NCBI GenBank assembly: GCA_002127285.1
Contig: NFUW01000002.1
Coordinates: forward strand, 443,744-507,743
Direction of reading: 5' to 3'
DNA: 64,000 nucleotides
Origin: Chitinophagaceae bacterium IBVUCB1
GTDB taxonomy: Bacteria > Bacteroidota > Bacteroidia > Chitinophagales > Chitinophagaceae
Under the pieces are notes generated by a model. It had not been told where the DNA came from. It worked only from the letters and a program-made list of their open reading frames with translations, and did no database searches. Below are positions 49,116-58,550 of this stretch, piece by piece (position 1 is the first letter of the stretch; the number at the start of each line of letters is the position of its first letter). The position numbers and the translations under genes are program-made.

Positions 49116-52100
49116 ATGAAGAGAATTGCTAAACTTTTACTCGTCATATTTACTATACACCTGATTGGCGATAATAGTGTGAATGCGCAAGCATTGCAAA
49201 CTGATAATAAGCTTGATACAAGATTTGGGTATTTGCAGATTAACCCGAATATGCTAAGCTGGTTTATTGACAGTTGTGGTAATACAACAGATAATAGTAA
49301 AAGACAAGTAATAGTACATTTAAAAAGAGTGCCTGACATTTACGATAAACTACAGTTAATGTCATACGGAGTTCAACTCATTCACCACATTGATGGTTTC
49401 TCATACACAGCATTGGTAGATTGTGCGAAGATTGATGTAAACCAAATAGATTTAGTTTACGGAGTTTCAGAATATGATTTCCAATGGAAAATATCTGATG
49501 ATATAAAAGTCAACAAAAATAAAAATGTATCTATCTGTATTGCGTTGATATCATCAGAGGTTGAGAGTGAGTTTCTTGTATTTATTAATAGCTTAGGGCA
49601 AAAAGTAATAAAGAGTTTTGGAAGTTCTTATTTCTTACATGGTGTAAGTAAAAATCAGTTAGGAATAATAGCAAGCCACTACACAGTAAGTAGTATTTCT
49701 TTATATGCTGATCCATCTATATTGAATTATGAAGCAAAATGTGTAACAAAATCGAACATTGCAAATTTGTCTATACTATATGGTGGATATAATCTTAAAG
49801 GAAAAGGTGTTACAGTAGGTATAGGGGATAATATGTCAGGTACGGGAAATATTGATATCAATAACAGGGTAGTTGCAAATTTTAATCCACAGCCTTACAC
49901 CAATCACGGCGTTCACATCAATGGTATTGTTGGTGGGGCAGGTATAGGCGATGTGAGAGGTGAGGGAGTGGCACCTGAAGCATTTTTTGTTAACCACTTT
50001 TTCAGCCAAATACTTGAAGGTACTACTGACTTTTACAATCAGTATAATATGACTATTACAAATAATTCGTATGCCGCAGTGATACGAGATTGTAATTATG
50101 CCGGCATATACAATACTTATTCAGAAGCTACAGATGTGTTGGCGTTGAAACATAAAGATGTCTTACATATTTTTGCAGCAGGTAATGATGGATTGATGAC
50201 TTGTAATCCTTATCCCAATGGTTTTGGAACTGTTGTTGGTGCTTACCAAACTGCTAAAAATTGTTTGGTAGTTACCAGTATTGACAAACGCTACAACAAT
50301 GCGCTTGATGGTGGCCGAGGCCCTATCAGAGATGGTAGGCTTAAGCCTGAAATAACTGCGGTTGGTGTAGATGTTATGTCAACCAATAGGGTAGATTCTT
50401 ATTATGTTTCAGGCGGTACCAGTATGGCAAGCCCGGGTGTAGCTGGTGGAGCGGCATTGCTAACAGAACGTTTTAAACAAATTAATGGTAGCACAAACCC
50501 GAGAGCGGATGTGTTGAAAGCATTACTGATGAACGGTGCAACAGACATTGGTAACCCTGGTCCGGACTATAGGTATGGTTTTGGTTTTATGAACCTGCCC
50601 CGTTCGCTAGCGATGCTTGATAACAACAGAATCATTACAAGTACAGCAACCAATGGTAGCTTGCAAACATATAGCATTAGCGTGCCACCCAATACAGCAC
50701 AGATGAAAGTAATGCTCTATTGGCATGATGCTGTAGCAAGTACTCTTGCTACCAGGCAATTAGTAAATGATTTAGATGTTTCAATCACTACACCAGCTGC
50801 TGCTACGCATCGCCCACTGATATTAGACCCTGCCTCTGATAAAATTCTGAATAATGCGGTTGAAGGGGTTGACAGGCTGAATAATGTTGAGCAAATTATT
50901 GTAAATAATCCCGTCGCAGGCAACTACGTAGTTGCCATAAATGGCTTCAATATTCCATCTGCCCAGCAAGATTATGTATTGGTATATGATTTCATCCCGC
51001 AAGGTATAAAGCTAACATATCCCACAACAGGAGCTACCGTTAAAACAGAAGATAGCTTGCGTATCTATTGGGATGCTTCTGAAGATGGTAATACGCAAAA
51101 AATAGAATTAAGTACTGATGGTGGCAGCAACTGGGTATTGATTGCAGATAACATACCTGCTGCACAACGCCACTTTGCATGGTTGGTGCCTCAAGGCATC
51201 AGTAGTGGTAAGTGCAGAATGCGAATAATAAGAAATAACACAAGTGAACAGTATACTACTGGCAATTTTGCTATCAATCCCATACCTGTTGTGTCATTAG
51301 ACGCTAATCAATGCCCCGGATACATAAAAATTAACTGGAATGTTATTTCAAATGCTAGTGCATACGAGGTGATGAAAAAGGAAGGTGCTGCAATGAAAGT
51401 AGTAGGTATCGTTAGTGGAACAACTTACACATTTGCCGGACTGTCTGTTGACAGTATGTACTATATAGCCGTAAGGCCAATAATTGATGGATTGCAGGGT
51501 TACAGAAGTCTTGCAGCAAAAAGAAAACCGAATGACGGCGACTGTGCTGGCAATATATCTGACGGAGATATTGTAGCTGCAAAAGTGCTAAGACCGCTGA
51601 ATGGCAGGTTGCTTACCAGTACTGCGCTGAATAATAAATCAATACTCGAATTATCTGTTCGCAATCTGGATGATAACCCTGTCAATAATTTCAGGGTGTC
51701 TTATACTTTGAATGGCAGTGTATGGAAAAGCAGAGATTATTCAACTGCAATACATGCACTTGGTTTTAGCAGTGTGATAGTTGATACTTTAGATTTGTCG
51801 GCTGCCGGTATTTATCAGTTTGTCGTAGCAGTACAAAATCTTTCGATGACTGATGTTGTAAATGTGAATGATACTATCAGATATGCAGTAAAACAACTCA
51901 ATAACTTTCCTGTAGATTTAACAACCGTAATGCTTAATGACTTTGAAGACTGGCAGGCAATTACCTTGCATCAAGCTAGTGCTGGTTTATCACCCGATGA
52001 GCGCTGGGATTATACTAACGCCAACGATACTTGCAGGTTGCGCAGTTTTGTAAAACAGGATATAACAATAAAAGGTAATCGCTCCATTAGCATGGATGCA

Positions 52101-53621
52101 ACGATTAATACTTTCAAAGGCCAGCGAAATGAATTAGCAGCTACGCTTAATCTGGTAAATTATAACGTGAATAATGAAGAAATAAGGTTAGAGTTTGACT
52201 ATAAACTGCATGGTTATTCGGGAGAGGAAGATAGTAATAAAGTATATGTACGTGGCAGCGATACACAACCATGGGTGCCTTTGTACGCATACGACAGAAA
52301 GTTTGCAGCAACAGGTAAGATTGCTAATTCAGGTTCTTTATCACTGACAGATGCTATGCTTGCATCAAAACAAAATTTCAGTACAAGTACGCAATTAAAT
52401 TTTGTACAAAGTGATGTGTCTTTAATTGGCACTAATTCTTTCGGTCGAGGTTTTACAATGGATAACCTTAAACTATATACAGTACAAAATGACGTACAGT
52501 TAATATCAGTAGTTTCACCTATTACATCTGAATGCGGTCTTAGTGGAATGCAACCCTTAACCATCAAAGTGCGTAATGGTGTTAATCAAACACTGAATAA
52601 TATTCAGCTATACTATAAATACGACAATAATGCGGTAGTTGTTGAAACACTTGCCTCATTAAGCGGCAAGCAGACAATTAACTATACATTCAACAATAAA
52701 ATAGACCTGACACCCAAAGGGAAACATACACTTAGCATTTGGCTGGCCGTAAACGGAGATACATATTTACTGAATGACAGCATACTTAATTATGTATTCT
52801 ACAATCAACCACTGATAGCAAGCTATCCGTATTTTGAAGATTTTGAAGATGATAATGGTGGATGGTTTGCGGAGGGAAAAGACAATAGCTGGGCATATGG
52901 AAGTCCTAACTCATCGCTTATAAATATGGCAGCAAGTGGTAAGCATGCATGGAAAACCAATCTATCTGGCAATTATAATTTATCAGAGTTATCTTATTTG
53001 TATTCTCCTTGTTTTGATATTACAGCTGTTAAGAATCCGTATTATCGTTTTAAGGCCGCGATGGATATTGAGAACTGCGGACAGGTATTGTGCGATGGTG
53101 CTAATATGGAATATAGCTTAGACGGGATTAACTGGCAGAAATTAGGGAAATATGGAGAGGGGACAAACTGGTATAATGATAGTTTGCATAATGTATGGTC
53201 AATTCAGAATAGTGTTAACTGGCAATCTTCATCCGTTAAGTTGCCGTCAAATGCTAAGGCATTAAGGCTTAGATATAGATTTGAGGCAGATTTAGGTGTT
53301 GAGCGGGAAGGGATGGCTGTTGATGATGCAGAAGTGTATAATGAACAGCCCGAGGTAGTAACTAATAATCTGCTGAATATAGTACCTAACCCTGTAACGG
53401 ATGGAAAATTATTGATTGACTGGACTGCCAAAGCAGGTACCCGATTAATAATTAAAATACATAGTATATCAGGTGCATTGGTGTACAATGAGGAAATAGG
53501 CACTACAAAAGAAGGCAGAAATAAGTATGAGTTCCGCACACCTCAATTTCAAAGAGGTGTGTATATAGTGCAGGTGCTTGTAGGCGATAGAAAATTTACA
53601 AGGAAATTGGTGTACTTGTAG
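49116..53621 (+). CDS. Subtilisin-like (S8) serine peptidase with T9SS sorting domain
   Basis: 1501 residues from the ATG at 49116, which gives the signal peptide MKRIAKLLLVIFTIHLIG ending near NAQ; an upstream ATG at 49083 would spoil it. Catalytic triad: Asp238 in VGIGDNMSG, His264 in NHGVHING, Ser436 in GGTSMASPGVAGG, with the oxyanion Asn in FAAGNDG. A propeptide-like region (about 40-220) precedes the catalytic domain. Fibronectin-type and jelly-roll-like domains follow (YPTTGATVKTEDSLRIYWDAS, CPGYIKINWNVISNASAYEV, two binding-type segments), then a T9SS domain (NIVPNPVTDGKLLI ... RGVYIVQVLVGDRKFTRKLV). It is a secreted surface protease. Confidence 0.94.
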   Translation: MKRIAKLLLVIFTIHLIGDNSVNAQALQTDNKLDTRFGYLQINPNMLSWFIDSCGNTTDNSKRQVIVHLKRVPDIYDKLQLMSYGVQLIHHIDGFSYTALVDCAKIDVNQIDLVYGVSEYDFQWKISDDIKVNKNKNVSICIALISSEVESEFLVFINSLGQKVIKSFGSSYFLHGVSKNQLGIIASHYTVSSISLYADPSILNYEAKCVTKSNIANLSILYGGYNLKGKGVTVGIGDNMSGTGNIDINNRVVANFNPQPYTNHGVHINGIVGGAGIGDVRGEGVAPEAFFVNHFFSQILEGTTDFYNQYNMTITNNSYAAVIRDCNYAGIYNTYSEATDVLALKHKDVLHIFAAGNDGLMTCNPYPNGFGTVVGAYQTAKNCLVVTSIDKRYNNALDGGRGPIRDGRLKPEITAVGVDVMSTNRVDSYYVSGGTSMASPGVAGGAALLTERFKQINGSTNPRADVLKALLMNGATDIGNPGPDYRYGFGFMNLPRSLAMLDNNRIITSTATNGSLQTYSISVPPNTAQMKVMLYWHDAVASTLATRQLVNDLDVSITTPAAATHRPLILDPASDKILNNAVEGVDRLNNVEQIIVNNPVAGNYVVAINGFNIPSAQQDYVLVYDFIPQGIKLTYPTTGATVKTEDSLRIYWDASEDGNTQKIELSTDGGSNWVLIADNIPAAQRHFAWLVPQGISSGKCRMRIIRNNTSEQYTTGNFAINPIPVVSLDANQCPGYIKINWNVISNASAYEVMKKEGAAMKVVGIVSGTTYTFAGLSVDSMYYIAVRPIIDGLQGYRSLAAKRKPNDGDCAGNISDGDIVAAKVLRPLNGRLLTSTALNNKSILELSVRNLDDNPVNNFRVSYTLNGSVWKSRDYSTAIHALGFSSVIVDTLDLSAAGIYQFVVAVQNLSMTDVVNVNDTIRYAVKQLNNFPVDLTTVMLNDFEDWQAITLHQASAGLSPDERWDYTNANDTCRLRSFVKQDITIKGNRSISMDATINTFKGQRNELAATLNLVNYNVNNEEIRLEFDYKLHGYSGEEDSNKVYVRGSDTQPWVPLYAYDRKFAATGKIANSGSLSLTDAMLASKQNFSTSTQLNFVQSDVSLIGTNSFGRGFTMDNLKLYTVQNDVQLISVVSPITSECGLSGMQPLTIKVRNGVNQTLNNIQLYYKYDNNAVVVETLASLSGKQTINYTFNNKIDLTPKGKHTLSIWLAVNGDTYLLNDSILNYVFYNQPLIASYPYFEDFEDDNGGWFAEGKDNSWAYGSPNSSLINMAASGKHAWKTNLSGNYNLSELSYLYSPCFDITAVKNPYYRFKAAMDIENCGQVLCDGANMEYSLDGINWQKLGKYGEGTNWYNDSLHNVWSIQNSVNWQSSSVKLPSNAKALRLRYRFEADLGVEREGMAVDDAEVYNEQPEVVTNNLLNIVPNPVTDGKLLIDWTAKAGTRLIIKIHSISGALVYNEEIGTTKEGRNKYEFRTPQFQRGVYIVQVLVGDRKFTRKLVYL

Positions 53622-53624
53622 TGC

Positions 53625-54881
53625 TTATCTATTAAATAATATGTTGAGATAGAAGGACGGTTTGCGTAGTTTGTCGCGCAGGTCCATATCTGTAAACATA
53701 CAGCTAATGGTATCGCTGAGCGATTTACTTTTACTTGCCTTATTTACTACAAAGTTGAATAGCCAAGGGTATTTGCATAAGCGTTGCAGCGTTGCACTTA
53801 TTTTTAGTTCATCGCCCAATCGTTTGTATAGTACATCGTCGTATGCAGCTTTTAAAAAAGCGCCATCTGTTCGGTTCTCCTGTAATGCTTTTTCTGTAGC
53901 ATATGCCGCCAGCATACCACTGTATAGCGCATTGCCAATGCCTTCTCCACTGAAAGGGTCTACCAGACTGGCAGCATCGCCCGTAAGCAGGAAGCCATCG
54001 CCCGATACTGGTAGCCGTTCCATACCCATCGGCAAGCCCCATCCCTGTATTTTATCTATCAGTGTTGCATTGGCAAAACGATGGTTGATGTTAGGATTAG
54101 TCTTTATAGCATTCAGCATCTGCTCCCGCAGGTTTATCTTCTTTTTACGTATAACGTCTGAGAGTATACCAACGCCCACATTTGCCACGCCATTCGGCAT
54201 AGGAAATATCCAGAAGTAGCCCGGCAGCATTTCTGGAAGAAAGTGTAGCTCTATGAAATTATTGTCATTAAGTCCTGTAATGCCTGTATAGTATGCGCGC
54301 AATCCTACTGCATATGCTTTTGGTGAGTTATGGTCGGTAAGCATTGTTTTGCGAACAATACCCTTATCGCCATCAGCACCAATCAGTATTGGTGCTATTA
54401 CATTGTATATTTCATTGTCTTTAGTAAAAGTAACATTGATATTTCCATCATTATTTCGGCCTATTTCTTTTATATCTGCACCCTGAAAAATGGTTGTGTG
54501 CGGAGAGGGTAGTTTGCTAAACAAAAAATTATCGAACACCATGCGTGGAGTAGTGAAGCCAGGTGCTTGCTCCCCAGGTTGTTTGTTTGGGTTATAGGGA
54601 ATATTAAGTGATTTGCCATTGGGTGCTACAAATATGATACCGTGGCTTGGCATGAATTGATCGCTATGTTGAAAAACTTCCTGCAACCATTCGGGGTTTG
54701 CTTTGCGCATTACAAAAGCTGTCTTGCCACTACAAGCATCGCCACATACTTTGTCTCTCGGGAAAGTTGCTTTTTCTATAATAATATGTGGTATGCATGC
54801 TTGCGTTAGATAAAAGGAAGTGCCGGCACCCGCAGGGCCTGCTCCTATAACTATTGCCTTTGTTTCCAGTTTTGTTACCAT
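53625..54881 (-). CDS. Geranylgeranyl reductase family FAD-dependent oxidoreductase
   Basis: 418 residues. FAD-binding Rossmann motif VIGAGPAGAGTSFYL at the N-terminus, then IIIEKATFPRDKVCGDACSG (the family CGD motif), and GFLLTGDAASLVDPFSGEGIGNAL, the second FAD site. The C-terminal part has the typical helical end with Lys-rich YLNILFNR. It probably reduces isoprenoid double bonds or acts on a related lipid or cofactor. A -7 box TATATTTG is placed at 54898-54905. The padR genes are divergent. Confidence 0.9.
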   Translation of the reverse strand: MVTKLETKAIVIGAGPAGAGTSFYLTQACIPHIIIEKATFPRDKVCGDACSGKTAFVMRKANPEWLQEVFQHSDQFMPSHGIIFVAPNGKSLNIPYNPNKQPGEQAPGFTTPRMVFDNFLFSKLPSPHTTIFQGADIKEIGRNNDGNINVTFTKDNEIYNVIAPILIGADGDKGIVRKTMLTDHNSPKAYAVGLRAYYTGITGLNDNNFIELHFLPEMLPGYFWIFPMPNGVANVGVGILSDVIRKKKINLREQMLNAIKTNPNINHRFANATLIDKIQGWGLPMGMERLPVSGDGFLLTGDAASLVDPFSGEGIGNALYSGMLAAYATEKALQENRTDGAFLKAAYDDVLYKRLGDELKISATLQRLCKYPWLFNFVVNKASKSKSLSDTISCMFTDMDLRDKLRKPSFYLNILFNR

Positions 54882-54897
54882 CTGTGCCTAAGATGTG

Positions 54898-54905
54898 CAA
54901 ATATA
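54898..54905 (-). promoter_or_regulatory. -7 box (TATATTTG) of the geranylgeranyl reductase-family gene
   Basis: Exact TAnnTTTG match on the minus strand, 16 bases before the start codon. Confidence 0.5.
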
Positions 54906-54933
54906 TAGTTGGATTGACTGGTTATGTTTGTTT

Positions 54934-54990
54934 TTGGAAAAATAAATAACCATACCTAAATTTGTTAGGCAAATACCTAATATAATTAGG
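54934..54990 (+). promoter_or_regulatory. padR promoter overlapped by two palindromic operators
   Basis: Promoter: TTG 54934-54936, 20 bases, -7 box TAAATTTG 54957-54964. Operator 1 CCTAA-N5-TTAGG at 54955-54969 contains the -7 box. Operator 2 CCTAA-N5-TTAGG lies at 54976-54990. Centres are 21 bp apart, two helical turns, so two dimers could bind the same face. This predicts repression of padR and the membrane-protein gene by PadR itself. Confidence 0.7.
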
Positions 54991-55002
54991 TGTATAAATA
55001 AT

Positions 55003-55341
55003 ATGGAACAAAACCAATTTGTCAAGGGCAGCTTAGCTACCATCATTCTGAAGTTGTTGGAAGATAACGGACGAATGTATGGGTATGAAATGACAAAAGC
55101 TGTTAAGGATATTACTGCAAATAGAATGAATATTACAGAAGCCGCATTATACCCAGCATTGCACAAAATGGTAGCTGATGGGGTGTTGTCTGCTACTACA
55201 GAGCTGGTTGATGGAAGAGTACGCAAGTATTATTCGTTAACTAAAAAAGGAAAAAAAGAAACTGCAAACAAAATCAGTGCATTGAGAGATGCACTTGAAT
55301 CAGTTCAATTAATATTAACCCCCAAAATTGCTAATGGATAA
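55003..55341 (+). CDS. PadR family transcriptional regulator
   Basis: 112 residues, PadR-s1 type. N-terminal winged helix: KGSLATIILKLLEDNGRMYGYEM, ITEAALYPALHKMVADGVLSA, RVRKYYSLTKKGKKE. A short C-terminal helix for dimerisation follows. It should bind the two CCTAA/TTAGG palindromes just upstream. The next gene overlaps it by 8 bases, and the pair resembles PadR-membrane protein units elsewhere, where the regulator often responds to a drug or envelope signal. Confidence 0.93.
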   Translation: MEQNQFVKGSLATIILKLLEDNGRMYGYEMTKAVKDITANRMNITEAALYPALHKMVADGVLSATTELVDGRVRKYYSLTKKGKKETANKISALRDALESVQLILTPKIANG

Positions 55342-56047
55342 AGTGAAATTAGGCAAAGAGCAATTAAAGGAATTGAAATATTTCATATACAGCAGAGGGT
55401 TTAGAGAACCCGAAGTAATGATGGAAATATTGGATCATTTTGCCTGTAAGGTAGAAGATAAGTTGACGGAGAATCCACTGTTAAGTTTACAAGATGCTAT
55501 AAAAGAAGCACATAAAGAGTTTGGATACAATGGTTTTTACAGTATCAAAGCATCGTTGGACGTATTCACCAGACGCAGGTATAAGCGTATATATTGGCAA
55601 GAAGTAAAGAAAATACTTCTCAGCCCAATTAATCTTCTAATATTGTTACTTATTGGGCTATGTGTTTATCATAGTATGAAGTGGGCATATAACAATGGAT
55701 TCTATGATTCATATTTTAATAGGAACATTGTTAGTAGTTTAATAATTCTAATAGTAGTTTGTACAGAATTAATTAAGTTTATTATGCTTCCTAGAAATAA
55801 CGGCAGGAGTTATCATATCAGTATTGCTAATACAGTAAATTATGGAAACTTTTTCCTGTTCTGGTTCTTTTTTCCTTCTCGCAAATTACACTCAGTGAAT
55901 GAAATACTAGTAATCAGCATAATTGCAGTACTTTGTTCTGTGTACTATTATATTACTACGTTAGCGCATTACAAAATGATAAAAGCAGCTCATAAAGATT
56001 ACGACGATTTTAAAGTATTAGTTGAAAATGAAAACCCCTTACAATAG
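55334..56047 (+). CDS. Membrane protein coupled to PadR
   Basis: 237 residues from the ATG at 55334, overlapping padR. A cytosolic N-terminal helical part (GKEQLKELKYFIYSRG, MEILDHFACKVEDKL, LQDAIKEAHKEFG) precedes four membrane helices at about 98-115, 130-150, 170-186 and 195-215. No transporter or enzyme motif is seen. Membrane proteins of this layout coupled to PadR are common in Bacteroidota; the function is unknown. The stop codon lies in the loop of the terminator. Confidence 0.8.
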   Translation: MDKVKLGKEQLKELKYFIYSRGFREPEVMMEILDHFACKVEDKLTENPLLSLQDAIKEAHKEFGYNGFYSIKASLDVFTRRRYKRIYWQEVKKILLSPINLLILLLIGLCVYHSMKWAYNNGFYDSYFNRNIVSSLIILIVVCTELIKFIMLPRNNGRSYHISIANTVNYGNFFLFWFFFPSRKLHSVNEILVISIIAVLCSVYYYITTLAHYKMIKAAHKDYDDFKVLVENENPLQ

Positions 56048-56061
56048 TTGTAAGGGGTTTT
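56031..56061. terminator. Terminator containing the stop codon of the PadR-coupled gene
   Basis: 14-bp perfect stem AAAACCCCTTACAA/TTGTAAGGGGTTTT with the stop TAG as its 3-base loop. Its symmetry suits bidirectional use between this gene and pdhB. Confidence 0.88.
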
Positions 56062-56083
56062 CTTATATAATGTTATGTAATGA

Positions 56084-57070
56084 TTACTTCACCAGATACA
56101 TTACTTCTTTCACCAGCTTAACAGTTCGGGGAACGTCTGGCAAATAAGCAGCTACCAGATTGGGTGCGTAGTGCATATTAGCATCTGCTGATGTGATGCG
56201 ACGGATAGGTGCATCCAGATAATCGAATGCTTCTTTCTGCACACGATAGCTTATTTCTGATGATACAGATGCGAAAGGCCATTGTTCCTCAACTATCACC
56301 AAACGGTTGGTTTTCTTAACAGAGTCAACGATGGTTTGCCAGTCGAGTGGGCGGATAGTGCGCAAATCTATTACCTCTGCACTGATGCCTTCTTTTGCCA
56401 GTTCTTCGGCTGCACCCAATGCTACTTTCATCATCTTGTTGAAAGATACGATGGTTACATCACTACCTTCTCTTGCTATTTTGGCTTTGCCTATTGGTAT
56501 CAGGTATTCTTCTTCAGGTACTTCGCCTTCGTCGCCATACATTACCTCGCTTTCCATAAATACTACAGGATCTTCATCGCGTATGGCCGACTTTAATAAT
56601 CCTTTTGCATCATACGGATTAGATACCGATATAACTTTCAGCCCCGGAATATTGGCATACCAGCTTTCAAAGGCTTGCGAGTGTTGTGCACCTAACTGAC
56701 CGGCAGAGCCGTTTGGTCCGCGAAACACGATGGGACAGCTAAATTGTCCACCACTCATAGATACCATTTTAGCGGCATGGTTCAATATCTGGTCGAGAGC
56801 CAATACGGCAAAGTTCCAAGTCATGAACTCAACAACAGGGCGTGTACCATTAGTAGCCGCGCCTACTGCTATAGCTGCAAAGCCAAGTTCGGCAATGGGT
56901 GTATCTATCACCCTGCGCTCGCCAAACTCGTCCAGCATACCTTGGCTCACTTTGTAAGCACCATTATATAGTGCTACTTCTTCGCCCATCAAAAAGACTT
57001 TATCATCACGGCGCATTTCTTCTTGTAATGCTTCTCTTAATGCTTGCCTGAATGGTATTATGCGACTCAT
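56084..57070 (-). CDS. pdhB: Pyruvate dehydrogenase E1 component, beta subunit
   Basis: 328 residues, the normal E1-beta length. It forms an alpha2beta2 thiamine-diphosphate enzyme that decarboxylates pyruvate. Motifs: REALQEEMRRDDKVFLMGEEVALYNGAYKVSQG, DTPIAELGFAAIAVGAATNG, RPVVEFMTWNFAVLALDQI, QLGAQHSQAFESWYANIPGLKV, and EVIDLRTIRPLDWQTIVDSVKKT. It could also be a branched-chain E1-beta; the motifs fit PDH better. The alpha subunit is not adjacent. Confidence 0.95.
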   Translation of the reverse strand: MSRIIPFRQALREALQEEMRRDDKVFLMGEEVALYNGAYKVSQGMLDEFGERRVIDTPIAELGFAAIAVGAATNGTRPVVEFMTWNFAVLALDQILNHAAKMVSMSGGQFSCPIVFRGPNGSAGQLGAQHSQAFESWYANIPGLKVISVSNPYDAKGLLKSAIRDEDPVVFMESEVMYGDEGEVPEEEYLIPIGKAKIAREGSDVTIVSFNKMMKVALGAAEELAKEGISAEVIDLRTIRPLDWQTIVDSVKKTNRLVIVEEQWPFASVSSEISYRVQKEAFDYLDAPIRRITSADANMHYAPNLVAAYLPDVPRTVKLVKEVMYLVK

Positions 57071-57133
57071 ATTCAGCTATGTATATTTTTTCGTGTAGTA
57101 GATATTAATTTGGTAAAGATAGATGTTTGGGGC

Positions 57134-57655
57134 TTATTTAGCAGCAGGTTTAAAGCTAACTGTACTTGTACCGCTGTTGTCAGTAAACTTCAGTTGCAAG
57201 GCAGATTTCGTCAGTTCCAGTATTTCCATTGTTATTTTAGAGCCTTCAGGGGCTTTCCCATCTTCTTCCAGTTCCAGTTTCCCCTCTTTCGTCAGTGTCC
57301 ATTTAACGGTATCTATCTGCCCGCTAAAGTTCATAACAGCAGTACCTTTTCTGTCAAAATTGAAGGTGGTATTTTCAACAGCGTGTTGCTGCATAGCACG
57401 ATAGTCTTTCAATTGCGCTTTTAATGACTCACGCGCACTATCCACGTTGGTAAAACCATATATCGCCATATTGATAGCTTCCGTGTTGTTTTTGCCGAAT
57501 GTATCCAGAAACTTCTCTTGCTCGTCAAATAAAGAATCCTGTTGTTTGTTATCAACCTTTACTGCCTGCCATTTGCGCGCTATCATATCTTCTTTGCTTT
57601 GTTGGCAAGATGCCAACAGTACAGATGAAACGAGCAGTATTACTATCTTTTTCAT
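57134..57655 (-). CDS. Lipoprotein of unknown function
   Basis: 173 residues with lipobox LLASC (Cys at about 17). The mature part has a helical stretch (YGFTNVDSARESLKAQLKDYRAM) and a lipocalin-like beta pattern (NTTFNFDRKGTAVMNFSGQIDTVKWTL, KLELEED, ITMEILELTKSALQLKF). Lipocalin-like lipoproteins of this type are common in Bacteroidota. It is the last gene of the biotin carrier-DUF4476-lipoprotein operon (11 bases after DUF4476). Confidence 0.78.
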   Translation of the reverse strand: MKKIVILLVSSVLLASCQQSKEDMIARKWQAVKVDNKQQDSLFDEQEKFLDTFGKNNTEAINMAIYGFTNVDSARESLKAQLKDYRAMQQHAVENTTFNFDRKGTAVMNFSGQIDTVKWTLTKEGKLELEEDGKAPEGSKITMEILELTKSALQLKFTDNSGTSTVSFKPAAK

Positions 57656-57666
57656 AAATTTTTATA

Positions 57667-58548
57667 TTATGGTATTATCAGCCTGAAATAACTCTTCCAC
57701 TCTTGTGTTGTCAATAATGCTTCGAGTGCGGGGAATTTTGATTGGTCGGTAATGCGGGGATATACTTTTTTCAAGAACGTATATCGTTCGGGGTCGTTTT
57801 TGAGGGTGCGAGCTAATATCCTTGCCTGATTGCTGGTGAAGCAGTTGTCATCCGTTTTTTCAAGTAAGTATTTCAGACGGCTCTTATCAGGTTTGTCCGT
57901 TGCTTTTTTCTGTATGGCTTCAAACAAATCAAAATCAACTGCTTTTGGGCAGTCGCTATTGGGTATGGCCGGATTTTTTACTGTTTCGCCTGTAGATACG
58001 TTATTGTTTTTATCGTTGTTCAGCTCAATGTCTATAAATTCAGGGCCGTTAACTGGTTTCTTTGGTTCGTTTACAGCTATCGGCTCTTCTGCAACGGGTG
58101 TATTATCTACTTGTTCAACGATTTCATTTTTTATTGGTTCTTGAGGAGCCTGCAAGTTCATATTAGCAGGGGTAGCAGGCAGTTTATCATCTTCAAGGTT
58201 ATTGCCAGATGGCAGATAAAACTGCTGCTGGATATCATATAGCGAGAATGCATCACCTTTTTGCGTAAGCAGAAAACCACGATGCCCGTTTTCAGGTACA
58301 TTGATGGTAAAGGTTTGGGCAGGGTAGATGTTTTGCTGAAAGAGTATCTGTATTTTAATAGGACCGGGGGCAAGCTGCGATATGATGCTGTAGTTTTTTC
58401 CATAACGGGGCAGCATTTCTTCTTCAAACTTTACATAGAAGGGTGTTTGCTTATCGCCCTGTATATATACATAAGAAAAGCTGTTAGCCATCAGCATATG
58501 GGCAAACAGCAAGCAGGCAATCGTTATGTACAGACGAATATGTTTCAC
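57667..58548 (-). CDS. DUF4476 domain protein, exported
   Basis: 293 residues with a signal peptide (cleavage near MAN-S at about 22). The N-terminal beta domain (FSYVYIQGDKQTPFYVKF, APGPIKIQILFQQNIYPAQTF) resembles segments often paired with DUF4476. A Pro/Asn/Glu-rich linker follows. The C-terminal DUF4476 (about 200-293) is helical: FEAIQKKATDKPDKSRLKYLLEKTDDNCFTSNQARIL and FPALEALLTTQEWKSYF. The function is unknown. It lies 2 bases after the biotin carrier gene. Confidence 0.88.
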   Translation of the reverse strand: MKHIRLYITIACLLFAHMLMANSFSYVYIQGDKQTPFYVKFEEEMLPRYGKNYSIISQLAPGPIKIQILFQQNIYPAQTFTINVPENGHRGFLLTQKGDAFSLYDIQQQFYLPSGNNLEDDKLPATPANMNLQAPQEPIKNEIVEQVDNTPVAEEPIAVNEPKKPVNGPEFIDIELNNDKNNNVSTGETVKNPAIPNSDCPKAVDFDLFEAIQKKATDKPDKSRLKYLLEKTDDNCFTSNQARILARTLKNDPERYTFLKKVYPRITDQSKFPALEALLTTQEWKSYFRLIIP

Positions 58549-58550
58549 AG

